From NCBI GenBank assembly GCA_965214975.1, contig OZ244055.1:1426001-1490000 (forward strand): 64,000 nt of DNA. Reading direction: 5' to 3'. The translations under genes were made by a program, and so were the position numbers. The notes under the pieces are model-generated. The model was not told where the DNA came from and did no database searches. It worked only from the letters and a program-made list of their open reading frames with translations. The stretch is from JAJEBT01 sp965214975 (GTDB taxonomy: Bacteria; Pseudomonadota; Alphaproteobacteria; MPNO01; UBA830). The stretch's first letter is position 1; every line of letters starts with the position of its first letter. Shown in pieces: positions 39,379-47,586 of the stretch.

Positions 39379-39927
39379 TCAGTCCCCTCCGGCGAGCTTT
39401 TCCGCGAACTGCGCGCGCCAGTCCTCGATCGGCCTGAACGAGGGGTCGGCCCTGGCATGGGCCTCCGACCGGGAGAGGATCTCCTCGTCGGCGAGCGTGA
39501 GGTCGAGATCGTGGCGGTGCGGCTGGTCGATGTACCAGGGCGTGTCCACGAACGCCTCGAGCCTGTTGCCTTCCGGATCGAAGAAATAGACCGACCAGGC
39601 GTTGCCGTGGTCCGTCACGTAGACCTCCTGCACGTCCTCGTCGCTGCTGACGGCCTCGTGGACCCGGCGGAGATCGGCGAGGCTCCCGCAGCGGAAGGAG
39701 ATCTGGTTGACCGTGGTCTGCTCGGTCTCGGGCCTGCGGCCCTCGGCGACGATCACCTGATGGTGATCCCGCGGATCCCTGCTCATGAAGGCGTATCTCC
39801 TGCCGTGAAGGAGCCCCTCGTCCGACACGGCGAAACCGAACATGCGCACGTAGAAGGCCTTCATGCGCTCGTAGTCCCTGACCCAGATCCCGACATGGGA
39901 AAGGGTCATCTCGGGCAGCATGGCCAT
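39379..39927 (-). CDS. VOC (glyoxalase/extradiol dioxygenase) family protein
   Basis: A 182-residue single-metal VOC protein. The first half-domain starts LSHVGIWVRDYERMKAFYVRMFGF with the metal histidine. The second metal histidine and glutamate appear in NQISFRCG.. and AWSVYFFDPEGNRLEAFVDTPW. The family covers extradiol ring-cleavage dioxygenases and glyoxalases; the FFDPEGN..E end is closer to catechol 2,3-dioxygenase-like proteins. ATG 39927 has AGGAGGAT behind it, making it the first gene after the promoter at 40009-40037. Substrate unknown. Confidence 0.8.
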   Translation of the reverse strand: MAMLPEMTLSHVGIWVRDYERMKAFYVRMFGFAVSDEGLLHGRRYAFMSRDPRDHHQVIVAEGRRPETEQTTVNQISFRCGSLADLRRVHEAVSSDEDVQEVYVTDHGNAWSVYFFDPEGNRLEAFVDTPWYIDQPHRHDLDLTLADEEILSRSEAHARADPSFRPIEDWRAQFAEKLAGGD

Positions 39928-40008
39928 CGCGGATCCTCCTCTGCGGGCTCTGCGGGGTTCCCGTGCCGGCTTCCCGCGCCATCCCGGCGGAAAGCGCCGC
40001 GGATCCCC

Positions 40009-40037
40009 TCTATAGCGGCGCGAGGACCGGTTATCAA
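40009..40037 (-). promoter_or_regulatory. Sigma70-like promoter of the VOC-ivd-leuCD-mccBA operon
   Basis: On the minus strand: TTGATA, 17 bases, TATAGA, about 80 bases before ATG 39927. It is a good match and divergent from the FAH gene at 40117. Confidence 0.6.
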
Positions 40038-40116
40038 CTTGCGGCCGTCTCCGGGGCGGCTTGCCGGGAACGGCCGGAACGGCTATTGACCGGGGGGCTT
40101 CAAACCGGAGGATCGA

Positions 40117-40965
40117 ATGAGACTTGCAAGCTTCATCGCGGACGGGGAACCGTCCTTCGGCATCGTGGACGGCGACGGCATCGTCGACGCCGGCGGGCTG
40201 GCCGAGAACGTCTCGACGCTGCGCGAGGCGATCGCCTTCGGCGCGCTCGAGGACATCGGCCGGGCGGCCTCGGGCCGCAGTCCGGACCACAGCCTCGGCG
40301 ACGTCGAGTTCCTGCCCCCGATCCCGGATCCGGACAAGATCATCTGCATCGGCCTGAACTACCGGAGCCACGTGCTCGAGGGCGGGCGCGACGTGCCCGA
40401 GCACCCCATGATCTTCACGCGCTATCCGAACTCGCAGGTCGGCCATCTCCAGCCGATGGTCAAGCCGAGGGTCTCGGACAAGTTCGACTACGAGGGCGAG
40501 CTCGCGGTGGTCATCGGCAAGCACTGCCGCCACGTGGCGGAGGAGGACGCGCTTTCCGTGGTTGCCGGCTACTCCTGCTACAACGACGGTTCGGTGCGCG
40601 ACTACCAGCGCCACACCAGCCAGTTCTACCCCGGCAAGAACTTCTTCCACTCCGGCGCGTTCGGCCCCTGGATGGTGACCGCCGACGAGATTCCCGACCC
40701 GACCGGGATGACCCTGCTCACGCGCCTCAACGGCGAGGAGATGCAGCGGGCGACGACGGACGACCTGCTGTTCGACATCAACCAGCTCGTCGCCTACCTG
40801 ACGACGGTCACCGAGCTCTACCCGGGCGACGTGATCTCCACCGGCACCACCGGCGGCGTCGGCATCTACCGCGATCCTCCCGCGCTGATGAAGGAAGGCG
40901 ACACGATCGAGGTGGAGCTCGACCGGATCGGCATACTGGAAAACCCGGTCGTGAACGAAAGATAG
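40117..40965 (+). CDS. Fumarylacetoacetate hydrolase family protein
   Basis: A complete 282-residue FAH protein: ICIGLNYRSHVLEGGR, then FDYEGELAVVIGKHCRHV with both metal glutamates, GYSCYNDGSVRDYQ with aspartate, and YPGDVISTGTTGGVGI. The WMVTADEIPDP segment is typical of ureidoglycolate lyase/2-hydroxyhepta-2,4-diene-1,7-dioate isomerase-like members. ATG 40117 follows CGGAGGATCG. Unlike the pair at 9377-12592 it stands alone, divergent from the leucine operon. It ends at a strong hairpin terminator. Cleavage or isomerisation of a 2-oxo acid is likely; the acid is unidentified. Confidence 0.88.
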   Translation: MRLASFIADGEPSFGIVDGDGIVDAGGLAENVSTLREAIAFGALEDIGRAASGRSPDHSLGDVEFLPPIPDPDKIICIGLNYRSHVLEGGRDVPEHPMIFTRYPNSQVGHLQPMVKPRVSDKFDYEGELAVVIGKHCRHVAEEDALSVVAGYSCYNDGSVRDYQRHTSQFYPGKNFFHSGAFGPWMVTADEIPDPTGMTLLTRLNGEEMQRATTDDLLFDINQLVAYLTTVTELYPGDVISTGTTGGVGIYRDPPALMKEGDTIEVELDRIGILENPVVNER

Positions 40966-41041
40966 GCACGGCGCGACCCATGGCCCCCCGGCGCGGATCC
41001 CGCGAGCGAGGAAAGCCTGCCGCGAAGCAGCCGGGACGCCC

Positions 41042-41089
41042 GAGCCGCTTCCGGCACTCCGCCCGAAGGCGGTGTTCCGGAAGCGGCTC
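41042..41089. terminator. Bidirectional hairpin between convergent genes
   Basis: A perfect 13-bp stem GAGCCGCTTCCGG/CCGGAAGCGGCTC encloses an inner CCGCC-CGAA-GGCGG stem. It lies between the FAH gene (+, stop 40965) and the amidohydrolase gene (-, stop 41313), as expected for a shared terminator. No T-run follows. The remaining bases of this 347-base gap show nothing. Confidence 0.65.
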
Positions 41090-41312
41090 CGCCGACGTCG
41101 TTTCGCCGGGCGGCGCCTCCGGGAACAGGGACGGGCGCACGCTTTCCAGCGCCTCCGTCCGGCGCGCCCGCAACGGCGAGCGTTGAGGCCCCGGCGCGGC
41201 GCGGCAACGCCTTCCGGCCGGGATGGCGACGCGGGCGGAACGCCCGGAGACCTCCGGGCGCCGGGCGGCGAACCGGCTCGAGACGCCCTCCGGCGGCTTC
41301 GCCGGATCCGCT

Positions 41313-42839
41313 CTACGTCAGCCGCACCCGCCTTTCGACCGCCGACTCCGAGGCGAGGTGTTCGAGGATCATGTCCCGGAACGCCGGATACTGTTCGGAA
41401 ATTCTGCGACGGGCATCCTCCGGCATGTCGCGTTTCCGGCGCTCGGCGGTCTCCACGGCCTCCGAGACCAGGGCGTCCTCGTCGATCGTGACCAGGCGGC
41501 CGTCCGCGATGACGGGCTCGCCGCCGACCCAGACGCTCTCGACGGATTCGCCGCCCTCGTAGTAGAGGAGGTGGCGGTGCAGATCGCCCATGGGCTGGTG
41601 CCAGTGCCCCGACGGATCGAGCGCAACGACGTCGGCGCAGGCGCCGACGGAGATCCTCCCGAGCTCGCCGGGTCGTCCCATCGCCGCGGCCCCCGCCGCG
41701 CCGGCCTCGCGGAACAGGGTCTTCGCGTCCGGCCATTTCTCGAAGTCGGGCTCGGTCAGGCGCGTGAAATACGCCCCGATGCGCAGGTTCTCGATGTAGC
41801 TCGCCGGCCCGCAATTGCTGCCGTCGGTGCCGAACGCCACCGGGATGCCCTCGGCCCTCAGCCTGACGACCGGGCATATGCCGGCGCCCAGCATCCCGTT
41901 CGACTGGGGGCAGTGGACGACCGTCGCGCCGGCCTCGCGGGCCGCCGCGATGTCGTCGTCGTCGGCCCAGACGAAATGCACGAGCGAGGCCCGCTCGCCG
42001 ATGATCCCGTGCTCGAGCAGCAGGCGGACGAAGCCCGGGCCGCCCGGCCTGCGCATCGCCGCCTGGGTTCTGGTCTCCAGCATGTGGGTCTGGATTCCGG
42101 CGCCGTGCCGGCGCTGGAACTCCCCGGTCATGCGGATCAGCCCGTCCGAGCAGCGCTGCACGCCGTCGACGCCGAGAATCGCGTGCACCCGGAGCTCCGG
42201 CGACCCGCGGGCCCCGAGGGCCTCGGCCATGATCGAGAAGTAGCGCTCCGGATCCGGACGCGGCTGTTCCGCGTACCATCGGCGGAGGTCTTCGGAAAGC
42301 GCGCCCTCGCCGAGCGGAACCGTCTCCGCGTAGGGCCGGTCGGAGAACATCGGCGCGACGGTCGCCCGGATCCCGATCCCGTCGAAGCCCCCGCACACGC
42401 CGTCGAGCCCCTCGGGAGTGAGCATCGGCCGTTCCGAGTAGTGGTCGATGACCGACGTCACGCCCCGGCGCAGCATGCTGAGCGCGTCGAGCTGGGCGCT
42501 GACGCGGCTCTCCCGCGGCGTCATGCCGCCGCCGGCGGCGATGACGTGAAGCATGTAGATGTCGAGCGGCTCGCTCTCGACGGTCCCCTTGAGAAGCGCC
42601 GAATAGGAATGGCTGTGGGCGTTGACGAAGCCGGGGACGACGATGCGCCCGGCGAGGTCGACGGTCTCGACGGGCGCGCCCTCCGGAGCCCGGAAGCATC
42701 CGGGAGGGCCGACGGCGGCGATCCTGCCGTCCCGGAACCAGACGTCGCCGGGATCGAAGACCGTGGACTTCCCGTCGAAGGTCGCGACCCGGCCGCCCGC
42801 GAGAAGGCGCCAGGAGCCGGAGGGCGGCGTCACCGTCAC
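41313..42839 (-). CDS. Amidohydrolase/deaminase (TrzA/guanine deaminase-like)
   Basis: A 508-residue amidohydrolase with a TIM barrel. Metal-binding HxH is in FVNAHSHSYSALLKG; VIDHYSE, a further histidine region in HMLETRT, VHFVWADDDD and the C-terminal aspartate FGTDGSNCGP complete the cyclic-deaminase pattern of the SsnA/TrzA/AtzB group. These remove ammonia or amines from heterocycles. GTG 42839 overlaps the DUF3830 stop (GTGA). It is the last of five minus-strand genes (ornithine cyclodeaminase, SDR, hydantoinase-like, DUF3830, this). Substrate probably an N-heterocycle or its derivative. Confidence 0.85.
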   Translation of the reverse strand: MTVTPPSGSWRLLAGGRVATFDGKSTVFDPGDVWFRDGRIAAVGPPGCFRAPEGAPVETVDLAGRIVVPGFVNAHSHSYSALLKGTVESEPLDIYMLHVIAAGGGMTPRESRVSAQLDALSMLRRGVTSVIDHYSERPMLTPEGLDGVCGGFDGIGIRATVAPMFSDRPYAETVPLGEGALSEDLRRWYAEQPRPDPERYFSIMAEALGARGSPELRVHAILGVDGVQRCSDGLIRMTGEFQRRHGAGIQTHMLETRTQAAMRRPGGPGFVRLLLEHGIIGERASLVHFVWADDDDIAAAREAGATVVHCPQSNGMLGAGICPVVRLRAEGIPVAFGTDGSNCGPASYIENLRIGAYFTRLTEPDFEKWPDAKTLFREAGAAGAAAMGRPGELGRISVGACADVVALDPSGHWHQPMGDLHRHLLYYEGGESVESVWVGGEPVIADGRLVTIDEDALVSEAVETAERRKRDMPEDARRRISEQYPAFRDMILEHLASESAVERRVRLT

Positions 42840-43246
42840 CGCTCCTCGAAGACGATGTCCCGGGCGCCGTCCCAGAGCGTCATCCGGCCGAGTTCCCCGA
42901 GGTGATCGAGGCCCGAGGTCAGCGTCATGAAATGGTTGCCCGCGAGCTGTCCCATCTTGCAGGCGAAACGCACCCCGCCGTAGGCCAGCAGGATCTCGGT
43001 CTCGCTGATGCCGCCGGGATAGAGGACGACCTGCCCCGGCGCCGGGTAGCTCGTGTGGTTCTCGTAGCCGACGCCGAAGTCGAGGTCGCCGAGCGGAATC
43101 CACACGCCCTCGCCGCTCCAGCGCACGTGGATGACCTTGCTCTCGAAGGGCATGGCGGCGCGAAAGGCGGCCGCCGTCTTCGGCGCCGCCTCCTCGAACC
43201 GGGCCTCGAACGCGAACGGTCCCGCCCGCACGACCAGATCCGCCAT
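42836..43246 (-). CDS. DUF3830 (cyclophilin-like) protein
   Basis: A 136-residue protein matching DUF3830. It has FEARFEEAAPKTAAAFRAAMPFESKVIHVRWSGEG-type N-terminal sequence, GDLDFGVGYENHTSYPAPGQVVLYPGG in the middle and a GNHFMTLTSG end. The family has a cyclophilin-like fold and is often coded beside amidohydrolases and hydantoin-utilising genes; no enzymatic role is established to my knowledge. ATG 43246 has GGGGAGCGGAGCG. It is translationally coupled to the deaminase (GTGA). A partner or substrate-handling role for the cluster is inference. Confidence 0.8.
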   Translation of the reverse strand: MADLVVRAGPFAFEARFEEAAPKTAAAFRAAMPFESKVIHVRWSGEGVWIPLGDLDFGVGYENHTSYPAPGQVVLYPGGISETEILLAYGGVRFACKMGQLAGNHFMTLTSGLDHLGELGRMTLWDGARDIVFEER

Positions 43247-43278
43247 CGCTCCGCTCCCCGAGGCCCGCCGCAGGCCGC

Positions 43279-44706
43279 TCAGCCCGCCGCGCCGCCGCCC
43301 GGCGGCTTCCTGACGATGGCCTCCATCGTCTTGTCCAGGTTGCGGGGACGCGGTTCCGGCATGGACTGCGGAACCGGCCTGCCCCAGCCCTCCGGACCGA
43401 CCAGCACGCCGTCCTCCATGACCGTGCGGCCCCGAACCATGGTCCGCACCAATCTAGCAGTGGTCTCGAAGCCGTGCCACGGCGTCATCTTGCTCTTCGA
43501 GTGGATCCTTTCGCGGTCGATCGTGCCGCCCCGCCCGAGATCCGCGAGCACGATGTCGGCGTCCGACCCCGGCTGGACCGCGCCTTTCCTCGGATAGCAT
43601 CCCCAGGCCCGCGCCGGCGCCGCGGCCGACCACCGGACGTACTGGTTGATCGTCAGCCGGCCGGCGTTGACCTGGGTCAGCATGACCGGCATCTGGGTCT
43701 CCACCCCGGGAAACCCGCAGTCGCACCGCCAGATGTCGGGATCGGCCTTCTCCTCGGGGAGATGCGGCGCGTGGTCGGTGGCGATCATGTCGATCACCCC
43801 GTCGTGCAGCGCCTGCCACAGCGCCTCGCCGTGCCCGGGCTCGCGGATCGGCGGATTGACCCTGAGCACGCCGCCGAGACGCTCGACGTCGCGGGTGTCG
43901 AGAAGGAGGTAGTGCGGGCAGGTCTCCACCGTGACGTCGACGCCCCTCTCCCTGGCGTCCCTGAGAACCGGAAGCGCGTCGGCCGAGCTCTTGTGGGCGA
44001 TGTGCAGCCGCGCGCCGGTCCACTCGGCGAAGGCGACCGCCCGGCCGACGGCCTCCACGGCGCAGATCTCGGGACGGGCGGCGAGATGGGCCAGCGGGTC
44101 GCTGCGCCCCGCGGCCTCCATGCGCGCCTGCCGGCGCGCCATGATGGAGGCGTTCTCGGCGTGGACCGTGCAGCGGTGGCCCCGCCGGGCGAGGATCTCG
44201 AAGCCCTCCAGCATGGCGCCGTCCGAGGGCGCCGGAAGATCCCCGAAGGTGTTGCCCATGAAGCACTTGAAGCCCGAGACGCCGGCGTCGATCAGGGCCT
44301 CGAGGTCGTCGATGCTGTTCTCGTCGAGCAGACCGTAGATCCCGTAGTCCACGTGCGCCTGGGCCGCGGCGCGTTCCTGCTTGAGCCCGAGCGCGGCCAG
44401 CGAGCCGGTCGGCGGATCGGTGTTCGGCATCTCGAACACGGTGGTGGTGCCCCCGCAGGCCGCGGCGGCGGTGCCGGTGCTCCAGTCCTCCTTGCGCTCG
44501 TAGCCCGGTTCGCGGAAATGGACGTGGCTGTCGACGGCGCCGGGCAGGAGGTGAAGGCCCGCGGCGTCGATTTCCACGGCCGCCCGGGGCAGCACGCCGG
44601 GCGCTGTCACCGCGGCGACCGTCTCGCCGTCTATCGCGACGTCGGCCTCGATCGTGCTCTCGGGCGAGACCACCCTGGCGTTCCTGATTACGGTCCCGAT
44701 CGCCAT
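43279..44706 (-). CDS. Cyclic amidohydrolase (allantoinase/dihydropyrimidinase/dihydroorotase-like)
   Basis: A 475-residue cyclic amidase. Binuclear-metal residues: HVHFREPG (HxH), the carboxylated lysine in GFKCFMGNTFG, later histidines in CTVHAEN and LHIAHKSS, and the aspartate in ATDHAPH. It hydrolyses a cyclic amide (hydantoin, allantoin, dihydropyrimidine or dihydroorotate). Length and the GFKCF motif fit allantoinase-type enzymes. ATG 44706 is behind GAGGAGGG. The order ornithine cyclodeaminase - SDR - this - DUF3830 - deaminase suggests ureide/hydantoin breakdown; M20 carbamoylase is at 49708. Confidence 0.88.
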   Translation of the reverse strand: MAIGTVIRNARVVSPESTIEADVAIDGETVAAVTAPGVLPRAAVEIDAAGLHLLPGAVDSHVHFREPGYERKEDWSTGTAAAACGGTTTVFEMPNTDPPTGSLAALGLKQERAAAQAHVDYGIYGLLDENSIDDLEALIDAGVSGFKCFMGNTFGDLPAPSDGAMLEGFEILARRGHRCTVHAENASIMARRQARMEAAGRSDPLAHLAARPEICAVEAVGRAVAFAEWTGARLHIAHKSSADALPVLRDARERGVDVTVETCPHYLLLDTRDVERLGGVLRVNPPIREPGHGEALWQALHDGVIDMIATDHAPHLPEEKADPDIWRCDCGFPGVETQMPVMLTQVNAGRLTINQYVRWSAAAPARAWGCYPRKGAVQPGSDADIVLADLGRGGTIDRERIHSKSKMTPWHGFETTARLVRTMVRGRTVMEDGVLVGPEGWGRPVPQSMPEPRPRNLDKTMEAIVRKPPGGGAAG

Positions 44707-44737
44707 GCCCGTCCCTCCTCTTCGCCGCGCGCCCGCT

Positions 44738-45532
44738 TCAGACGACCCAGCCGCCGTCGACCGCCAGATCCTGCCCCGTGACGTTGCGGGACGCATCGCT
44801 CGCGAAAAAGAGGATCGCGTTCGCGACGTCCCGGGCGGTCGAGACGCGCTTGAGCGCGTACTCGTCGGCGTGCCGCCTGCGGGCCTCCTCGGGGGTGATT
44901 CCGAGCCGGCGGGCGTTTTCCGCGCAGACCCGCTCGAAGCGCGGCCCCTCGACCATGCCGGGGCAGACGCAGTTGACGGTGATTCCGTGCTCCCCGACCT
45001 CGAGCGCCGCGCTCTTGGTGATGCCGCGCAGGCCCCACTTGGAGGCGCTGTAGGCCATGCGGAAGGCCCGTCCGCGAAGACCGAACGTGCCGCCGACGTT
45101 GACGATCCTGCCGTAGCGCCGGGCGATCATCGCCGGAAGCACCGCCCGCATCGTCAGAAAGCACCCCTTCATGTTGAGTTCGAGGATCCGGTCGAACTCC
45201 TCCGGAGAGGTCTCCCAGGACGCGGTCTCGAGCGGACCCGTGCCGCCGGCGACGTTGACCAGGATGTCGATCCGGCCGTCGAAGGCCGCGAGCGCGGCCT
45301 CGCGGAGGGCCTTCACGGACTCGGCGCGGGTCACGTCGCACCGGACGACCTCCGCCCGTCGCCCGAAGGCGGCGACCTCGTCGGCGACCTCGCGGACCGG
45401 CCCGAGATCGCGCCCGGCCAGGACGACGTCGGCGCCGGCGCGCGCGAGCGTGCGCGTGACCTCGGCGCCCATGCCCTTCGCCGGCCCGGTGATCACGGCC
45501 ACGCGCCCCCGAAGCCCGAAGTCCTCCAGCAT
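44738..45532 (-). CDS. SDR-family oxidoreductase
   Basis: A 264-residue classical SDR. ITGPAKGMGAEV is the cofactor loop (glycine pattern partly altered), then VLAGRDL, NVAGGTG, VNVGGTFG with catalytic Gly/Ser region and YSASK (Y-x-x-x-K) before the CVCPGMVEG loop; the end SRNVTGQDLAVDGGWVV is typical. The R after AGRD suggests NADP may be accepted. The usual catalytic serine position reads glycine-glycine-threonine (VGGTF), so a threonine may replace it. ATG 45532 (a GTG at 45535 also fits). It lies 32 bases before the hydantoinase gene. Confidence 0.83.
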   Translation of the reverse strand: MLEDFGLRGRVAVITGPAKGMGAEVTRTLARAGADVVLAGRDLGPVREVADEVAAFGRRAEVVRCDVTRAESVKALREAALAAFDGRIDILVNVAGGTGPLETASWETSPEEFDRILELNMKGCFLTMRAVLPAMIARRYGRIVNVGGTFGLRGRAFRMAYSASKWGLRGITKSAALEVGEHGITVNCVCPGMVEGPRFERVCAENARRLGITPEEARRRHADEYALKRVSTARDVANAILFFASDASRNVTGQDLAVDGGWVV

Positions 45533-45569
45533 CACCCGCCTTCCCCGGCCGTTCCCCGCGCGCCCGCGC

Positions 45570-46577
45570 TCAAGGGTACTCGCCGCCGATCTCGATCACG
45601 GTGCCGATGCCGGCCGCGATCGCGCGTTCCTCGACGGCCTGGGCGGTGGCGAGATCCTGGACCGGAACCCCGACCGACTTGAAGCAGGTGATCTCGTCGT
45701 CGCCCCGGCGCCCCGGCGCGCGGCCGGAAACGACCTCGCCGAGCTCGGCGATCGCGCCGCGGTCGATCGCGCCCTCGGCGAGGGGGATGACGAAGTCCCC
45801 CGCGTTGTCGAGGCAGTCCGCGCGGCTGTCGATGACCAGCCTCGAGGCCCGGGCGACGGTTTCGCTCTCGAGCTCGCGGGTGTCCGCGGAATGGGCGCCG
45901 ACGGCCGCGACGAAGGTTCCCGGCCGGAGCGCGCCGGCCGGGAAGGTCGGCCGCGGCGAGGTGGTCGCGGTCACCACGATGTCCGCCCGGGACACCGCCT
46001 CTTCGGCGCCGCCGACGATCTCGACGCGCTCGCGCGGCCAACCGTGATCGCCGAGCAGAAGTTCCGCGAGCCTCTCGGCGCGCGCTCTGGTGCGGGTCGC
46101 GACCAGGATCTTCTCGAGGGGGAACACGCTCGCGATCGCCATCGCCTGGTAGCGCGCGACGCGGCCGGCGCCGACGAGCGCGAGAACCCGGCTGTCGGAG
46201 CGCGCGAGATGGCGCGCCGCGAGGCCGGTGCCGCCGCCGGTCCGCATGTCGGTGAGATAGCCCCCTTCCATGACGGTCCGGGGATGCCCGGTCCGCCCGT
46301 CGAACAGCGCCACGAGCGCCGTCAGCCGCGTCACGCGGCGGGCGTCGTTGCCCTCGAAATCGGAGACGATCTTGATCCCGTAGCCGCTGCCGTCCCGCAG
46401 CACGGACGGATTGAAGATGGCGACGCCCGACGGATCCTCGAGCCTCGCGAAACTCCGGAGTCCGGAGACCACCTCGCCGGCGGCCAGCAACGAGAAGGCG
46501 CGCTCCTGGATCTCGATCGCCGCCGCCATGTCGATGACGCTGCGGACATCCGCCTCGCCGAGGACGCGAAGTTTCAC
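45570..46577 (-). CDS. Ornithine cyclodeaminase/mu-crystallin family protein
   Basis: A 335-residue NAD(P)-binding protein. ALVGAGRVARYQAMAI is the dinucleotide loop; upstream YGIKIVSDFEGND and TRLTALVALFDGRTGHP match the substrate half; TATTSPRPTF and AVGAHSADTRELE follow. Members deaminate/cyclise ornithine, dehydrogenate alanine or reduce imines such as 2,3-diketo acids. In a ring-amide cluster an imine or amino-acid step is plausible. GTG 46577 is the start. It heads a five-gene minus-strand operon whose promoter was not located. Confidence 0.85.
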   Translation of the reverse strand: MKLRVLGEADVRSVIDMAAAIEIQERAFSLLAAGEVVSGLRSFARLEDPSGVAIFNPSVLRDGSGYGIKIVSDFEGNDARRVTRLTALVALFDGRTGHPRTVMEGGYLTDMRTGGGTGLAARHLARSDSRVLALVGAGRVARYQAMAIASVFPLEKILVATRTRARAERLAELLLGDHGWPRERVEIVGGAEEAVSRADIVVTATTSPRPTFPAGALRPGTFVAAVGAHSADTRELESETVARASRLVIDSRADCLDNAGDFVIPLAEGAIDRGAIAELGEVVSGRAPGRRGDDEITCFKSVGVPVQDLATAQAVEERAIAAGIGTVIEIGGEYP

Positions 46578-46610
46578 CGTGGCGCCTCCGTCGCAAACCG
46601 CGTCCCGCCA

Positions 46611-46619
46611 TGATAGAAT
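46611..46619 (+). promoter_or_regulatory. Possible extended -10 element upstream of the HEPN gene
   Basis: TG-A-TAGAAT carries the same -10 hexamer as the tRNA and repeat-unit promoters, here in an extended -10 context. No good -35 is visible. The leader to 46820 would be about 195 bases. Confidence 0.3.
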
Positions 46620-46819
46620 CGACCGGCGCCCTTGGCGAGGGAACGGAGCGCCCGCGCCGTCGGCGGCGCTTCCTGGATCCCGCCGCGTCCTGCCGGTCCG
46701 TCCCCGCGCCTGCCCGTTCGGCGGTCCATCGCGAGGATGGCGCTCCGGCGGATGTCCGCCGCCGCCTCGGGGTTTCGCCCGGCCGGCGCCGCCGGATCCG
46801 GAGAAAGAAGGCCCGCGAG

Positions 46820-47497
46820 ATGAACGAGATCCTCGATCACGCGACGCTGAAAGACAAGCAACGCCGCCTCCGGAACGGCTTTCCCGAGACCATGGGGCTG
46901 CGCGTCCACCGCGCGATCAGCTGGATCGGGCGCGCCGAGCGCTGCGGTGGCGACGACGACGCGCGCTTCGTCTTCCTGTGGATCGGGTTCAACGCCGCCT
47001 ACGCCGACGAGAACGAGTTCCGGGGCATCCCGCCGGAGGAGCGGCCCCAGGAACGGGACGCCTTCCGGAGATTCTTCGGCAAGCTCGTCGCGCTCGACCG
47101 CGAGGCCCGCATCCACGCCGCGATCTGGGACCAGTTCAGCGGACCGATCAGGGTGCTGATGGACAACAAGTACGTGTTCGGCCCGTTCTGGCGCCACCAC
47201 AACGGCATCCCGGGACACGAGGACTGGGAAACGCGCCTCGAGAGTTCCAGGCGCGGCGTCCGCTCGGTGCTCCAGGCCGAGGACAGCGCCGGCGTGCTGT
47301 GCCGGGTCTTCGACCGGCTCTACGTGCTGCGCAACCAGATCGTCCATGGCGGCTCGACATGGAACAGCAGGGTGAACCGCTCGCAGGTCGGCGACGGGGC
47401 CAGGATCCTGGCCTTCCTGATGCCCGTGTTCGTCGACGTCATGATGGACAATCCCGGCGAGGAATGGGGCAGGCCGTTCTATCCCGTAGTCGATTGA
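46820..47497 (+). CDS. HEPN-type protein (putative)
   Basis: A 225-residue protein with no enzyme motif beyond a C-terminal RNQIVHGG. R-x4-H is the HEPN ribonuclease signature, and GSTWNSRVNR follows it as in a group of stand-alone HEPN-like proteins. The first part is helical (WIGRAERCG..DARFVFLWIGFNAAY). It has no MNT nucleotidyltransferase partner next door, though HEPN toxins usually do. It sits between two ring-amide clusters. Start is ATG 46820 after GAGAAAGAAGG. An RNA-cutting defence or stress role is possible; a non-catalytic role is equally possible. Confidence 0.6.
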   Translation: MNEILDHATLKDKQRRLRNGFPETMGLRVHRAISWIGRAERCGGDDDARFVFLWIGFNAAYADENEFRGIPPEERPQERDAFRRFFGKLVALDREARIHAAIWDQFSGPIRVLMDNKYVFGPFWRHHNGIPGHEDWETRLESSRRGVRSVLQAEDSAGVLCRVFDRLYVLRNQIVHGGSTWNSRVNRSQVGDGARILAFLMPVFVDVMMDNPGEEWGRPFYPVVD

Positions 47498-47586
47498 GGA
47501 CCGGGGGCCGGTGAAGCGGCCGCAGCCCGGCGCCCGTCGGCGGACGCGCCTCCCCCGTCCGGCCTGACCCTGTGCGTGAGACGACG

